Origin: CAYNRE01 sp964399535
GTDB lineage: Bacteria > Planctomycetota > Planctomycetia > Pirellulales > CAYNRE01
Direction of reading: 5' to 3'
Assembly: GCA_964399535.1 (NCBI GenBank)
Contig: CAYNRE010000005.1
Span: forward strand, 496,001-560,000
Length of the DNA: 64,000 bases
Position 1 is the first letter of the stretch; the number at the start of each line of letters is the position of its first letter. A program made the translations under genes and the position numbers. Below the pieces are notes generated by a model that did not search any database, was not told the origin of the DNA, and saw nothing but the letters and a program-made list of their open reading frames with translations. Shown here piece by piece: positions 53,701 through 61,884 of the stretch.

Positions 53701-56700
53701 GGTCGTCTGACCAGCATTACCGGTGCCTCGCTGCGACGGGGTGGACGCACCGAGGTGTCTTTCGCGGCGTCGCCCAAATTGACTGGACGGCAGATTGGGC
53801 TCGCGCACGCCTCGCGGGCCCTGACTGGTCGACCGATCGCTGGTCCTCGGGCCGCCATCCTGCGTTTCTGGACTGCGCCCTTCAGGTGGCGGCAGCCTGG
53901 GTCTGTCGCGACGCCAAGATCGAGACGCCGGTGCGGATCGTTCCCCAAAGGCTTCAACTGCTGATCAGTCTTCACGCTCCGATCACGACGGGTTGGTGCT
54001 TGGTCCGCAAGAGCCTCGACAGCTCGTGCTCGGATTGCAATGAATTCGATTTCTGGCTTACCGACGACCGGCACCGGCCGGTGCTGCTTGCAAAGGGGTT
54101 GCGGGTATTCACTCCCTCGTCGGGTCGCCGTTCGCTCCGGCCGTTCTGTCGGCGCGACTGGATCTCGCTCTCTCAGCGTAGCCCCGCCAAATCCCAGGGA
54201 ACTTCCGCGAAAAGGCAATGGCAAACCCCGTGCTGGCGCGTGATTGGCGACTCCGGCACGGCTTCGGTCATTGCCGCCGAGTTGCGAGATCGAAACTGCC
54301 AGGTGTTCGAAAGCCTGGGCGGAACCGATTCGACCAGCCTGGGTGCAACAGACAACTCGGAAGAGAAGGTAAACCTTGTCTACTGCGTCGGACCGACACG
54401 CGGCACGGATTCAGGCGAGGTTTCACTTGCATCGTTGACACAACAAGCGCAATCGGTTTGGCGACCCGTGATCGAGACCTTAAACGCGACCATGACTCGT
54501 TCGAACATCGCCTCGCTGACCTTCGTCACCTGTGCTGCCCAGATACTGCCCACCTCTCGTGAATCGTTCGCCTCGCCCGTCAGCACCGCGGGACTTATCG
54601 GCTACCCGGTCATCGCTCTGGCCCGGATCGCCGCGCGCGAGTGCCATCCGTTGCCAGTTCGCTGGTTCGATCTCGAAGATCATTACCAGCGGCGTGATCT
54701 AGGGGTGTTGGTGGAAGAGTTCCTGCGGCACTCTGAGCCCCGCGAATGGGCAATTCGTCGGGGACGTTTGTACGCAACGCGGCTGACTTCCTTTCGCCCG
54801 CGCTCGAATTCACCTTCCGGCCCGTCGCGCCTGATCCGTGTGGCCGAAGGCCAAGAGCGCCGGCCAAATTTCGCTTGGATGCCACAGCCTGCTCAAGCGC
54901 CGGCGGCGGGCGAAGTCTTGGTCCGAGTCGAAACGGCGAGCCTCCGGGACCTTGCTATTCCAGATAGGTCGGGGGCCGATTCGCACTCGGAAACCCGATC
55001 GCACTGGCTAGGTTCTGGAGTGATCGTAGCGCGCGGAGAGGGGGTTGTGCAATGGAGCTTGAATGAGCGCGTTCTCGTGGTCGCCCCGGAACCGATCGCT
55101 TCGTTCCTGCTGTGCCCGGCTTCCGAATTGGCTCGGCAGAAAGCGGATATGGCACCGACGGTTGCCGCGTGCCTGCCGACCTGGGCCGACGGCCCGTGGG
55201 CAGAACTACTGCGCAACGGCGTTTTCCAGAATCGCGCGTGGGTCTTGATTCAGGATGCGACGAAAACCGGTGGCCAAATCGCAATTCGTTTAGCTCGCCA
55301 GCACGGGTCGCAAATTTTGGCGACCGCGAGCACCGCTAGGAAATGCGCCTACTTGAAAACGCTGCAAATCGACGCGGTTCTCAATTCGCGATCGCCGCGG
55401 CTGGTTGACGAAATTCGCCACGCGACTCGGGGAGCTGGAGTCGATTTGGCAATCGATCAGGAATTCTCCTCGACCATCGAGGCGAGCCTCGCTTCGCTTG
55501 CCAAAGGCGGTCGCCTGGTTCGGCTGAGTCGGGGCCACATCGGCCCGGATTCATCATCCGACGATCCGCGCCAGACCCGTACCTCGCAAGGCGAGCGCGC
55601 CGCCAGTCGGCGATCACCTTTTTGGCCCAACCTGGCAACCCACGTTCAGCAGGACTGGAGCCAGCTCGCCCTAGAGGGCCCACACCCGCTACCGGTTCAC
55701 AAATTCTCCGCGAACGAAGTTGAGACCGCGTTTCATCACCTAAAACAGCGCACGTATGTCGGTCAACTCTCAATCAGCCCTCCACAGTCCCCGCCCGACC
55801 TGCGAGAAAACGCCAGCTATATGGTCGTCGGCGCCAATACCGCACTGGCGCCGCACCTGGTCGATTGGCTGGTACAGAACCGAGCCGGTCTGGTCTGGAT
55901 CTGCACCAACGGCGGCTTAGCCGAACCCTGGGCAAAACGGGTTGCTCAATGGAATCGACTCGATTGCCGGGTGCGCCAGGTTAACTGCGAAGTTCTTAGC
56001 GCGGAATCGCTGCGCGCCGCACTCAAGCACTGCCGTCGGGCAGGGCCCCGGCTGGCTGGTGTCTTCTACCTCGCCGGTGAGTCCGAGAATGTGCCCCTCC
56101 GCAAATTGAACTGGGATCTCGCTTCGCGCGTGATTGAAGTGAATTTATCTGGAGCGTGGAATCTGCATCAAGCCTGTCAGGATGAGGTACTCGACTTTTT
56201 CGTCACGCTCACTTCGACCGCCACATGGGGTGGAGCGAGCGGTCAGGCCTGTGATGCCATTGGAAACGCTTTTCTGGAATCGCTCGCCGTCTATCGCCGT
56301 CAGCTCGGTCTGCCGGGTGTGGCGATCGCGTCGAACTCTTCACCGATCTTGTTCGCCAGCAGTGAAACCCAACCGCTCTCAGGTCGTGAGGACTCGTCAC
56401 CACAGCTCTCGAACGTCGCTGGAATCGACCCGGGCCAAACAGGGCTCGCCTTGGCGATGAAGTCCGATCTTGTAAGTCTGGCCCTCGGATCCATCAACTG
56501 GTGCAAGCTAGATCCCAATCGACCAGAATTCACCGAATCGGAACCTGAGCCTGACCGTCAACTTGACACCCATGGCCCGTCCCTCCAGACGGCTCACGAG
56601 GCGAATCCCGAGCAAGCGCTGCTTCTCCATTTGTCGATGGCGATCGGGCGAATCTTGGGCAACGAAAACCAACCTTGTGATCTCTATGCGCCCCTGCCAA

Positions 56701-56855
56701 GTCAAGGTCTCGATTCCCTGATGGCGCTAGAGATCATCGACTTGGTCCGTGACCTGACCGGACGCCATCCCCCAGGCACGTTACTGTCCACTCACCAGTC
56801 GGTGTACGAACTGGCAACCTACATTCGGCAAGCGCGACTGCCGTCGGCGATTTGA
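50703..56855 (+). CDS. Single-module type I polyketide synthase: KS-(AT0)-DH-ER-(KR0)-ACP
   Basis: 2,050 residues from the ATG at 50703; a GTG at 50655 would add 16. The ketosynthase is complete: DTACSSS with Cys near 207, EAHGSGTPLGDP with His near 342, KANLGHTEAAAG with His near 382. The acyltransferase region (about 500-800) is shortened and the GHSxG nucleophile motif reads GRGLG near 656, so the Ser and His are gone. The LPTYPF linker remains. The dehydratase keeps its His near 880 (RDHGWQ) and HPAFLDCALQ. An enoyl-reductase-like MDR domain spans about 1395-1700. The ketoreductase has VGANTALA for the glycine-rich loop and GQACD where the catalytic Tyr should be, so it looks inactive. 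The ACP has GLDSLMA with Ser near 2005. Acyl supply must come in trans. Confidence 0.9.
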   Translation: MPGQPRDGALNAAAASASPSGKSPDKAEQEPLPTAREPVAIVGIGCRFTGGVSSADQLWQWIEGGADGIGPLPRRRRADWPLIGASDAAAEPLPGGYLAEVDRFDAEFFGIAPREALCIDPQHRLALEVAWEALEDAGLLNDRLSGSACGVFLGVSLNDFQRRLWSPGSAESTDRFSLTGSSPSLAAGRIAHLLGLRGPALVVDTACSSSLVAVHLACASLGQGDCDLAIAGGVNLILDPAASRSLADWQVLSPDGRCHTFAANATGYGRAEGCGIVVLKRYRQALSDRDRIRALVLASAVNHDGRSAGLTVPQGLAQAALLRQALDRCALKGADIDYLEAHGSGTPLGDPLELKAALRVLGDRTADSPRLRCGSVKANLGHTEAAAGIAGLLKTVLALEYQKIPPQIHARPLNPAIVSLSDRIEIPEQSIAWPRGPRPRRAGVSSFGFSGTNAHVILEEPPVPLERSRDASERPMHLFTLSAQTPGQLCELALRYAQRFEQLPADLLPDICYTAGDGRRPELHRLAVITTSLASLTCDLRDFATRQDTPRVAYRAAAQRQDPAITWRFPEVVELIPTDALVLLIDQDPTFRETWETCLGWLPRQLQDELVQELRDRIRQTDDRSEALAAAQYLLTGLALARTYCSWGIRPPAITGRGLGSRLARWLTGRMPFAHLLEVSPHPEQSAARDTTETSAQLHWFWQSVPVPQLHLDPAEPQATSFNSDADLPSGERKPARSAADAAVRSEIDHIRDLRLGRSEDCPAAANQDQSGSQGDSYEPTLIWHTLLKNLSEWYLAGGTINWVGFDRLRSRRRVSLPTYPFLRQRHWPKPGRAMAELFPREVQTDSGHPLLGVEVDSVARGRRFRSSVSTEKPDWQRDHGWQDSALVAGATMIEMALAAGSRGVHVDGAPDGPQNPAGVTAQVLSRIHWISAMPLSAAESAVQTSVGPLRFARRAFRISSRLQGDSTAWRRHCQGWYSETLPTLDSPPEWDPRVVIEQWSSDQHYRCLAATGWTHRGVFRGVAQIDWTADWARARLAGPDWSTDRWSSGRHPAFLDCALQVAAAWVCRDAKIETPVRIVPQRLQLLISLHAPITTGWCLVRKSLDSSCSDCNEFDFWLTDDRHRPVLLAKGLRVFTPSSGRRSLRPFCRRDWISLSQRSPAKSQGTSAKRQWQTPCWRVIGDSGTASVIAAELRDRNCQVFESLGGTDSTSLGATDNSEEKVNLVYCVGPTRGTDSGEVSLASLTQQAQSVWRPVIETLNATMTRSNIASLTFVTCAAQILPTSRESFASPVSTAGLIGYPVIALARIAARECHPLPVRWFDLEDHYQRRDLGVLVEEFLRHSEPREWAIRRGRLYATRLTSFRPRSNSPSGPSRLIRVAEGQERRPNFAWMPQPAQAPAAGEVLVRVETASLRDLAIPDRSGADSHSETRSHWLGSGVIVARGEGVVQWSLNERVLVVAPEPIASFLLCPASELARQKADMAPTVAACLPTWADGPWAELLRNGVFQNRAWVLIQDATKTGGQIAIRLARQHGSQILATASTARKCAYLKTLQIDAVLNSRSPRLVDEIRHATRGAGVDLAIDQEFSSTIEASLASLAKGGRLVRLSRGHIGPDSSSDDPRQTRTSQGERAASRRSPFWPNLATHVQQDWSQLALEGPHPLPVHKFSANEVETAFHHLKQRTYVGQLSISPPQSPPDLRENASYMVVGANTALAPHLVDWLVQNRAGLVWICTNGGLAEPWAKRVAQWNRLDCRVRQVNCEVLSAESLRAALKHCRRAGPRLAGVFYLAGESENVPLRKLNWDLASRVIEVNLSGAWNLHQACQDEVLDFFVTLTSTATWGGASGQACDAIGNAFLESLAVYRRQLGLPGVAIASNSSPILFASSETQPLSGREDSSPQLSNVAGIDPGQTGLALAMKSDLVSLALGSINWCKLDPNRPEFTESEPEPDRQLDTHGPSLQTAHEANPEQALLLHLSMAIGRILGNENQPCDLYAPLPSQGLDSLMALEIIDLVRDLTGRHPPGTLLSTHQSVYELATYIRQARLPSAI

Positions 56856-57258
56856 ACGGTTTTCGAACTTTTCCGGTTTCACCAACCGACGTACTCGCCG
56901 CGCACCTCGCGGGAGAACAGTACCCGTTTCGTTTCTCCGCGATCTGCTGAGGCCCGTAGCAAGGGTCGGCACTCGCCTGATGGGCCTCAGCCACCGGCCG
57001 TAAAGTGGTGCCTGGCCCCAAACACCGATCAGCACGCTTAGGTTCATGGGCATTGGCATTGTTATTCTGATCTGGTCAACCGTTCGCTTGGCAGCTCGGC
57101 CCGCTACAATCGCCCCATAGGCGCCCGCCCCGTCGCCTACAACGGCGCGGACGCGGCCCGCGGCTCGCACGGGCGAGCCCTGCCGATCGTTCTGCACCGT
57201 GATTCATCGATCCATCGCGACCAACCCCGAGGGGCGTGCACCCCCGCAGGAGGATCTC
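56856..57258. other. Intergenic region with a nine-base-pair inverted repeat
   Basis: CTGAGGCCC (56947-56955) is perfectly complementary to GGGCCTCAG (56982-56990) with a 26-base loop, 92 bases after the polyketide synthase stop. No U-run follows, so it could be a processed or Rho-type 3' end rather than an intrinsic terminator. Nothing else was recognised before the ribosome-binding site of the next gene. Confidence 0.5.
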
Positions 57259-58701
57259 GTGCGAACCAACGCAAAACGACCCAGGCAATTCAAGCTCGTA
57301 CTATTTCTGCTTGGGACGGTGGGATCGGTCCCCGGGCTCTCGGCCGCGCCGCCCACCACGGCGCTGGACGACTACGTGGCCGCCCCCGATCCCCAGTTCG
57401 CCTGGAAGCTCGTTCACCAATCGACCCAAGACGGGCTCGCCACCTCAGTCCTGGAGCTCACCAGCCAAAGCTGGCGCAGCGAGAACGAGGTCGATCGCCC
57501 GGTGTGGAAACACTGGCTCACCATCGCCCGGCCCGAGCAATCTACCGGTAACGTCGCCTTTCTATTCATCGGCGGCGGAAGCAATCGAGACCCGGCCCCC
57601 ACCCAGGCCGATCCGCGCGTGGTTGCTCTGGCCCAGCGAAGCAACACGCCGGTCGCCGAACTGAAAATGGTTCCCAATCAGCCGCTCTCGTTCACCGATT
57701 CGCCCGAGCGGGCCCGTGTGGAAGACGACCTCGTGGCCTACAGCCGGGTGCGCTATATCGCCACGGGCGACCCCACCTGGCTGGTGCGGCTGGCCATGGT
57801 CAAGAGCGGCGTGCGGGCTCTCGACGCCGTGCAACAGTTCCTGGCCACGGCCGAAGGGGGGCGTCAAACCATCGACGAGTTCGTGGTCGCCGGCGGTTCG
57901 AAGCGCGGCTGGACCACTTGGCTCGTGGCCGTGGTCGATCCGCGGGTCAAGGCCATCGTGCCGCTGGTGATCGACGCCCTCAATTCCGAAGCCATCACCC
58001 GCCACCACTACCAGGCCTACGGCTTTTTTTCCTCGGCGCTCTCCGATTATGTCGAGCACGGACTGTTTCCAGGCAAGATCGGCACCCCCGAGTATCGCCG
58101 CATCCTCGAGATCGAAGACCCCTACCAGTACCGCCACCGGCCCCGCTTGCAGCTTCCCAAATACATCGTCAACGCGGCGGGCGACGAGTTCTTTCTGCCG
58201 GACAACGCCCAGTTTTATTTTCACGAATTGCCCGCGGAGAAGCACCTCCGCTATGTGCCCAATGCCAAGCATTCGCTCGCCGGAAGCGACGCCGCCGAGA
58301 GCCTGGCCGCTTTCTACGAAATGGTCCGCGAGGGCCGCCCCCGGCCGCGCTACCAATGGACCAAGGCCGCCGATGGCTCGCTGCGGGTCACCGTCACTGA
58401 TCGGCCCGAGGCGGTGCGGCTTTGGCAGGCCACGAACCCTCGGGCTCGCGACTTTCGGCTCGACGTGATCGGGCCCGCCTACGTGGCGAGCGAACTGGCG
58501 CCCCTGCCCGACGGCAGCTTTCTGGCCCAAGTCGAACCGCCGCCCGAGGGATTCACGGCGTTTTTCGTCGAGCTGGTTTATCCCAGCGGTGGGCAGTTTC
58601 CCCTGAAGGTGACCACCGAGGTGAGCGTGGTGCCCGATCGCTTGCCGTATGACTGGCCTGGGCCACGCGATGCAGTTCGCTTGGAGCCGCCGCGCCCCTA
58701 G
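57259..58701 (+). CDS. PhoPQ-activated pathogenicity-related (PqaA-type) protein
   Basis: 480 residues. A signal peptide (FKLVLFLLGTVGSVPGLSAA) is followed by TALDDYVAAPDPQFAWKLV, the conserved PqaA opening. The alpha/beta-hydrolase nucleophile elbow is VAGGSKRGWTTW and LPKYIVNAAGDEFFLPDN carries the acid region, with PNAKHSLAG near the catalytic His. Proteins of this family are exported hydrolases of unknown substrate, common in planctomycetes. The GTG at 57259 was chosen because GCAGGAGGA lies four bases upstream; a GTG 60 bases earlier lacks a good site and would delay the signal peptide. Neighbours do not suggest an operon. Confidence 0.9.
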   Translation: MRTNAKRPRQFKLVLFLLGTVGSVPGLSAAPPTTALDDYVAAPDPQFAWKLVHQSTQDGLATSVLELTSQSWRSENEVDRPVWKHWLTIARPEQSTGNVAFLFIGGGSNRDPAPTQADPRVVALAQRSNTPVAELKMVPNQPLSFTDSPERARVEDDLVAYSRVRYIATGDPTWLVRLAMVKSGVRALDAVQQFLATAEGGRQTIDEFVVAGGSKRGWTTWLVAVVDPRVKAIVPLVIDALNSEAITRHHYQAYGFFSSALSDYVEHGLFPGKIGTPEYRRILEIEDPYQYRHRPRLQLPKYIVNAAGDEFFLPDNAQFYFHELPAEKHLRYVPNAKHSLAGSDAAESLAAFYEMVREGRPRPRYQWTKAADGSLRVTVTDRPEAVRLWQATNPRARDFRLDVIGPAYVASELAPLPDGSFLAQVEPPPEGFTAFFVELVYPSGGQFPLKVTTEVSVVPDRLPYDWPGPRDAVRLEPPRP

Positions 58702-59076
58702 TTCGGCTGCGTGGACGCGGTCGCTGACCTTCGCCGGAAGCGGCTACCTGGCGCAATAAAAAAACCGGCAGGCCCCTGGCGGAGGGACACTGCCGGATTC
58801 AAGTCTACCCTGAGCTACCCACGTACGGGATCGAACGAACGGCGCCGAGAGACCGCTGGCGCGGTCGACGGCGCTGGCCGGCGCTGGAATTCTCCTGAAG
58901 CGCCGCGGCGTGCCTCTGACTCGGAGTGCTCCTCATTCAAGGCGGCTGGCCATCGCCCCGGCCGAGACCTGAAACGGTCCGCAACCCAAGAAACAGCCAG
59001 TCACACGATGGTGCCCTCGGACGTCGCTGCTCGGCGCCCCACGACGCCGAGCAGCTGTTGGCCAAGTCAACTCAAA
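58702..59076. other. Convergent intergenic region holding a terminator
   Basis: Between the PqaA-type gene and the Cys-rich gene on the opposite strand. It contains the minus-strand terminator annotated separately. The rest (58797-59076) would be the 3' untranslated part of the Cys-rich transcript; no gene seen. Confidence 0.6.
58758..58796 (-). terminator. Intrinsic terminator (minus strand)
   Basis: On the minus strand CCGGCAG...CTGCCGG forms a seven-pair stem (58790-58796 with 58765-58771) extended by an inner CCCT/AGGG stem, followed directly by seven T residues (58758-58764) and ATT. It is the clearest intrinsic terminator in the window and serves the gene ending at 59077, about 280 bases upstream of it. 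Confidence 0.85.
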
Positions 59077-60195
59077 TTACTGAACGACTACGTTGGTATC
59101 GACCATGAACGTACCGTTGGTGGCCACGGGCATCAGCGGTAACCAACAACGACCGGCGACCGTGCTGCTGCGAGCCGCGCGTCCCGGATAGAACGCCAGC
59201 CCGGCACCCAGTTGCCAGTACTCTTCCACGGTCGCAATGGCACCCGCCGGGGCACTGGGGCACATGTAGGCGAAGTTCAGGTACGAAGCCAGGCGGTTGC
59301 CCAGCGGCACCGAAAGCGCACCGCCCACGATCCATTCCCCCAGGCTGCCCGCGCCGGTCAAGCGGTTGCGTTCGGGAATGCCCACGTAGATCCAGCCATC
59401 GCCTCCGTTGTTCAGGTGGCGGCGCAGGTACATGTTCTGCTGGCTGATGCCGCGAAACGCCAAGCCGGCTTGTTGGTCGCGGCGGTCGTGGAACGCACCC
59501 CACCAACCTACCTCGTGCCGGGCACCCAGGGCATAGCCCAACTGGCCACGCCACTGGCCGAGGAAGGGCTCGCTGGCAAAGGCACCAAAGTTGTCGTTGA
59601 TCATCCAGTCGTACACCAGGCCGCCGGAAACGGGCAGCTCGGCGGTGGCCCGACGGAAGAAACCGGTGGTCACGAAAAACTGCTCCTGCGAGCTGGCCGG
59701 CTCAAAGCCGACGCGTCCCTGCAGGTCGTACAGACCGTAGCTGGCGCCGGTTTGCCAACCCAGGCCTAGGTCACCAAAGATACCCGGCAACCGCAGGCCC
59801 GAATTCAGGCCCGACACCAGGCCAAAGTTGCCGGCCAAGGGCCCATCGGGCAAACCGCGGAACGTATCCAGGCCGGCCCAACCCACGAGTCCCAGACCGG
59901 GGCAGCCGTCGCAATCGGCCAAGCAGCGTCCGCAGCCCAGGTCGCAGTCGTCGCAGCATCCGTCGTCGCACGCGCTGCATTCACCCGTACAAGCGTCGGA
60001 ACCGCAGTGCTCGCAACAGCTATCGCCGACGGGCACGGTCGTGGCGAAATTTTTCGCCAGGCTTAAAGTCACCACCTGGGGCGTGGTCGTCCGGCCGCCG
60101 GCGGCCCAGTTCAGTTCGTTGGCGCGGCCTTGAGGGCCCGCCGCGAAGCCGGCAATGCCCAAGAGCACTGCCCAGAATCGAATGGAAATCTTCAT
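59077..60195 (-). CDS. Exported Cys-rich, glycine-rich protein (planctomycete-type)
   Basis: 372 residues. Signal peptide FWAVLLGIAGFAAGPQGRA. Residues about 60-100 contain 13 Cys in 39 residues in pairs and short spacings (CCEHCGSDAC, CDDGCCDDCDLGC), mixed with Asp and Gly. The remainder is rich in Gly, aromatic and Asn residues with alternating patterns (LGLGWQTGASYGLYDLQG, YLNFAYMCP) suggesting an outer-membrane beta-barrel or secreted beta protein. The start at 60195 has AGGAGA about eight bases upstream; an upstream GTG/ATG adds six residues. I recognise the general type from planctomycetes but cannot name a function. The Cys block may bind metal or form disulfides. Confidence 0.85.
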   Translation of the reverse strand: MKISIRFWAVLLGIAGFAAGPQGRANELNWAAGGRTTTPQVVTLSLAKNFATTVPVGDSCCEHCGSDACTGECSACDDGCCDDCDLGCGRCLADCDGCPGLGLVGWAGLDTFRGLPDGPLAGNFGLVSGLNSGLRLPGIFGDLGLGWQTGASYGLYDLQGRVGFEPASSQEQFFVTTGFFRRATAELPVSGGLVYDWMINDNFGAFASEPFLGQWRGQLGYALGARHEVGWWGAFHDRRDQQAGLAFRGISQQNMYLRRHLNNGGDGWIYVGIPERNRLTGAGSLGEWIVGGALSVPLGNRLASYLNFAYMCPSAPAGAIATVEEYWQLGAGLAFYPGRAARSSTVAGRCWLPLMPVATNGTFMVDTNVVVQ

Positions 60196-60555
60196 CCGCC
60201 TGTCTCCTGTCACGAAGATCGCGACGGGTCAGGCTCGCCAGTTGCAGCGGGCAAACTTCGCGCATCCGGCGCAGCGGCAAACGGCGCCGGAAAACCTCCC
60301 GCGAGAGAAACTGCAAAGTTCCGCCTGCTGCGTGCCGACGCGGCAGGACCGGCATCCCAGAAATAATGCCGATACCCGCACCAACCCCGAACTTCGGAGT
60401 GACGCCTACGACCCGCTCAATACCACCTTCGGGATGGCTCCCCCCCGCGCATCAATCGTGGGGGACTATCAGGCACAGCTCGCCTGAGCCCGAAAGTCGC
60501 CGCAGGCGGACCTTTCTGCGCACATTCCCGTTGGATTCGGGCGGGTTTCCCCGTT
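60196..60555. other. Intergenic region with a GC hairpin
   Basis: CCCCCGCG-CATCAAT-CGTGGGGG (60442-60464) is an eight-pair hairpin with one G-T pair, 92 bases beyond the dapL stop; without a U-run it is only a possible 3' end. A promoter for the Cys-rich gene should lie here, but no convincing pair of hexamers was found. Confidence 0.5.
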
Positions 60556-61788
60556 TCAAAATTGCAGCCGAATCGACTTGAGCCGCTCGGCCGTTTGCTG
60601 CATCAGGCGGTCTTCGGAGGCCTCGTCGGGGGCAACATAGGTCACCGAGAATCGCAGGAACGCCCCGGCATCGTCCCAGGGCACCGTGCAGATCGAGTGC
60701 TGGGTAATCAGATACTGGCTGGCCGCTTCGGCGTTGGCGAAGCTCGGCCCCCCCTCCACGCCGCGGGGTGAGCGGGTGTACAGGAAATACGAGCCCCCCG
60801 GCATCTGGCAATCCATCCCGCAGCCACGCAGGGTTTCGACCAGCTTACCCAGCCGGCGCTGGTACTTGGCGCGCACCGCCTGGGGAATCGAGGCATCGTC
60901 CAGCGCGGCCGCGCCCGCCTTTTGAATGGCGATGAACTGCCCGGAATCGCAATTGTCTTTCACGTCGGCAAAGGCCTGCACCAATCGCTCGTGGCCGCAG
61001 ACCCAGCCCAGCCGCCAGCCGATCATGTGAAAGCCCTTGGACATGGAGTGCACTTCCACCCCCACCTCTTTGGCCCCGGGCACCTCCAAGAAACTGAGCG
61101 GCGCGGCGCCGTAGCTGAGCAAGATGTGGGCCGCGTCTTGCACGACCACGATCTGGTTCTCGCGGGCGAAGTCGATCACCCGGCGGTAAAAATCCCGGGT
61201 CGCCAGCGCCCCGGTCGGGCTGTTGGGGTAACACAGCACCAGCAGCTTGGCCCGCCGGCGAACCTCGGCCGGGATCGCGTCCAGGTCGGGCAGAAAGCGG
61301 TTCTCGGCCAGCAGCGGCAGCCGGTGCACTTCGCCGCCGTAGTAGCGGGTATGCGTGCCCGCCACCGGGTAGCCCGGCACGGTCATCAGCGTGACGTCGC
61401 CCGGGTTGATGAAACACGCCGGCAGCATCGCCAGCGCGGTTTTCGAGCCGATGCAGTGGTTAATCTCGCGCTGCGCATCGAGCGCCACGCCAAACTGCCG
61501 CTGCATGAACCGGGCCACCGCCTCTTTGTATTCCTGAATGCCGTTGTCGGCGTAGCCGCGATTCTCGGGCTTGTTCAGCTCTTCGGCCATGACGCGCCGC
61601 ACCGCTGGCGGAGCCGGCTCGTCGTTCTCGCCGATGCCAAAGTCGATCAGCGACCGCTCGGGATGCTCGGCCAGGGCCTGGCGCTTGGCCCGCTTGATCT
61701 TCTCGAACTTGTAGATCTCGGTGCCTTTGCCGTAGTTGGCGCCGCCGATCCGTTCGGCAAACAACGTCTGAAAGTAGGGCTCGCTCAT
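60556..61788 (-). CDS. dapL: LL-diaminopimelate aminotransferase
   Basis: 410 residues, the normal DapL length. SEPYFQTLFAERIGG, FGIGENDEPAP, GYADNGIQEYKEA, CYPNSPTGA and the PLP-Lys motif VHSMSKGFHMIGWRLGWVCG are diagnostic. It converts tetrahydrodipicolinate plus glutamate directly to LL-2,6-diaminopimelate, for lysine and peptidoglycan, bypassing the succinylated steps. The ATG at 61788 gives the family N terminus; 26 upstream in-frame codons are unlikely. The next gene on the same strand ends 96 bases upstream. The 627-codon open frame on the opposite strand through this gene and the next is a shadow. Confidence 0.95.
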   Translation of the reverse strand: MSEPYFQTLFAERIGGANYGKGTEIYKFEKIKRAKRQALAEHPERSLIDFGIGENDEPAPPAVRRVMAEELNKPENRGYADNGIQEYKEAVARFMQRQFGVALDAQREINHCIGSKTALAMLPACFINPGDVTLMTVPGYPVAGTHTRYYGGEVHRLPLLAENRFLPDLDAIPAEVRRRAKLLVLCYPNSPTGALATRDFYRRVIDFARENQIVVVQDAAHILLSYGAAPLSFLEVPGAKEVGVEVHSMSKGFHMIGWRLGWVCGHERLVQAFADVKDNCDSGQFIAIQKAGAAALDDASIPQAVRAKYQRRLGKLVETLRGCGMDCQMPGGSYFLYTRSPRGVEGGPSFANAEAASQYLITQHSICTVPWDDAGAFLRFSVTYVAPDEASEDRLMQQTAERLKSIRLQF

Positions 61789-61884
61789 GGGTTTGCGCAG
61801 GGCTCCGAATTTCGATCCAGATTCGGCCGACAACCGGCGTACCTTAACCGCGGGCGGGGCCCTCACACAAGCGGCCCGCGCGGC

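Noticed and set aside
58797..58850. tRNA-like motifs on the minus strand (GGTAGCTCAG and a GTTCGATCCCGT-like stretch)
   Set aside because: No acceptor stem or cloverleaf can be closed and the two motifs are in the wrong order; the strong hairpin plus T-run beside them is a terminator.
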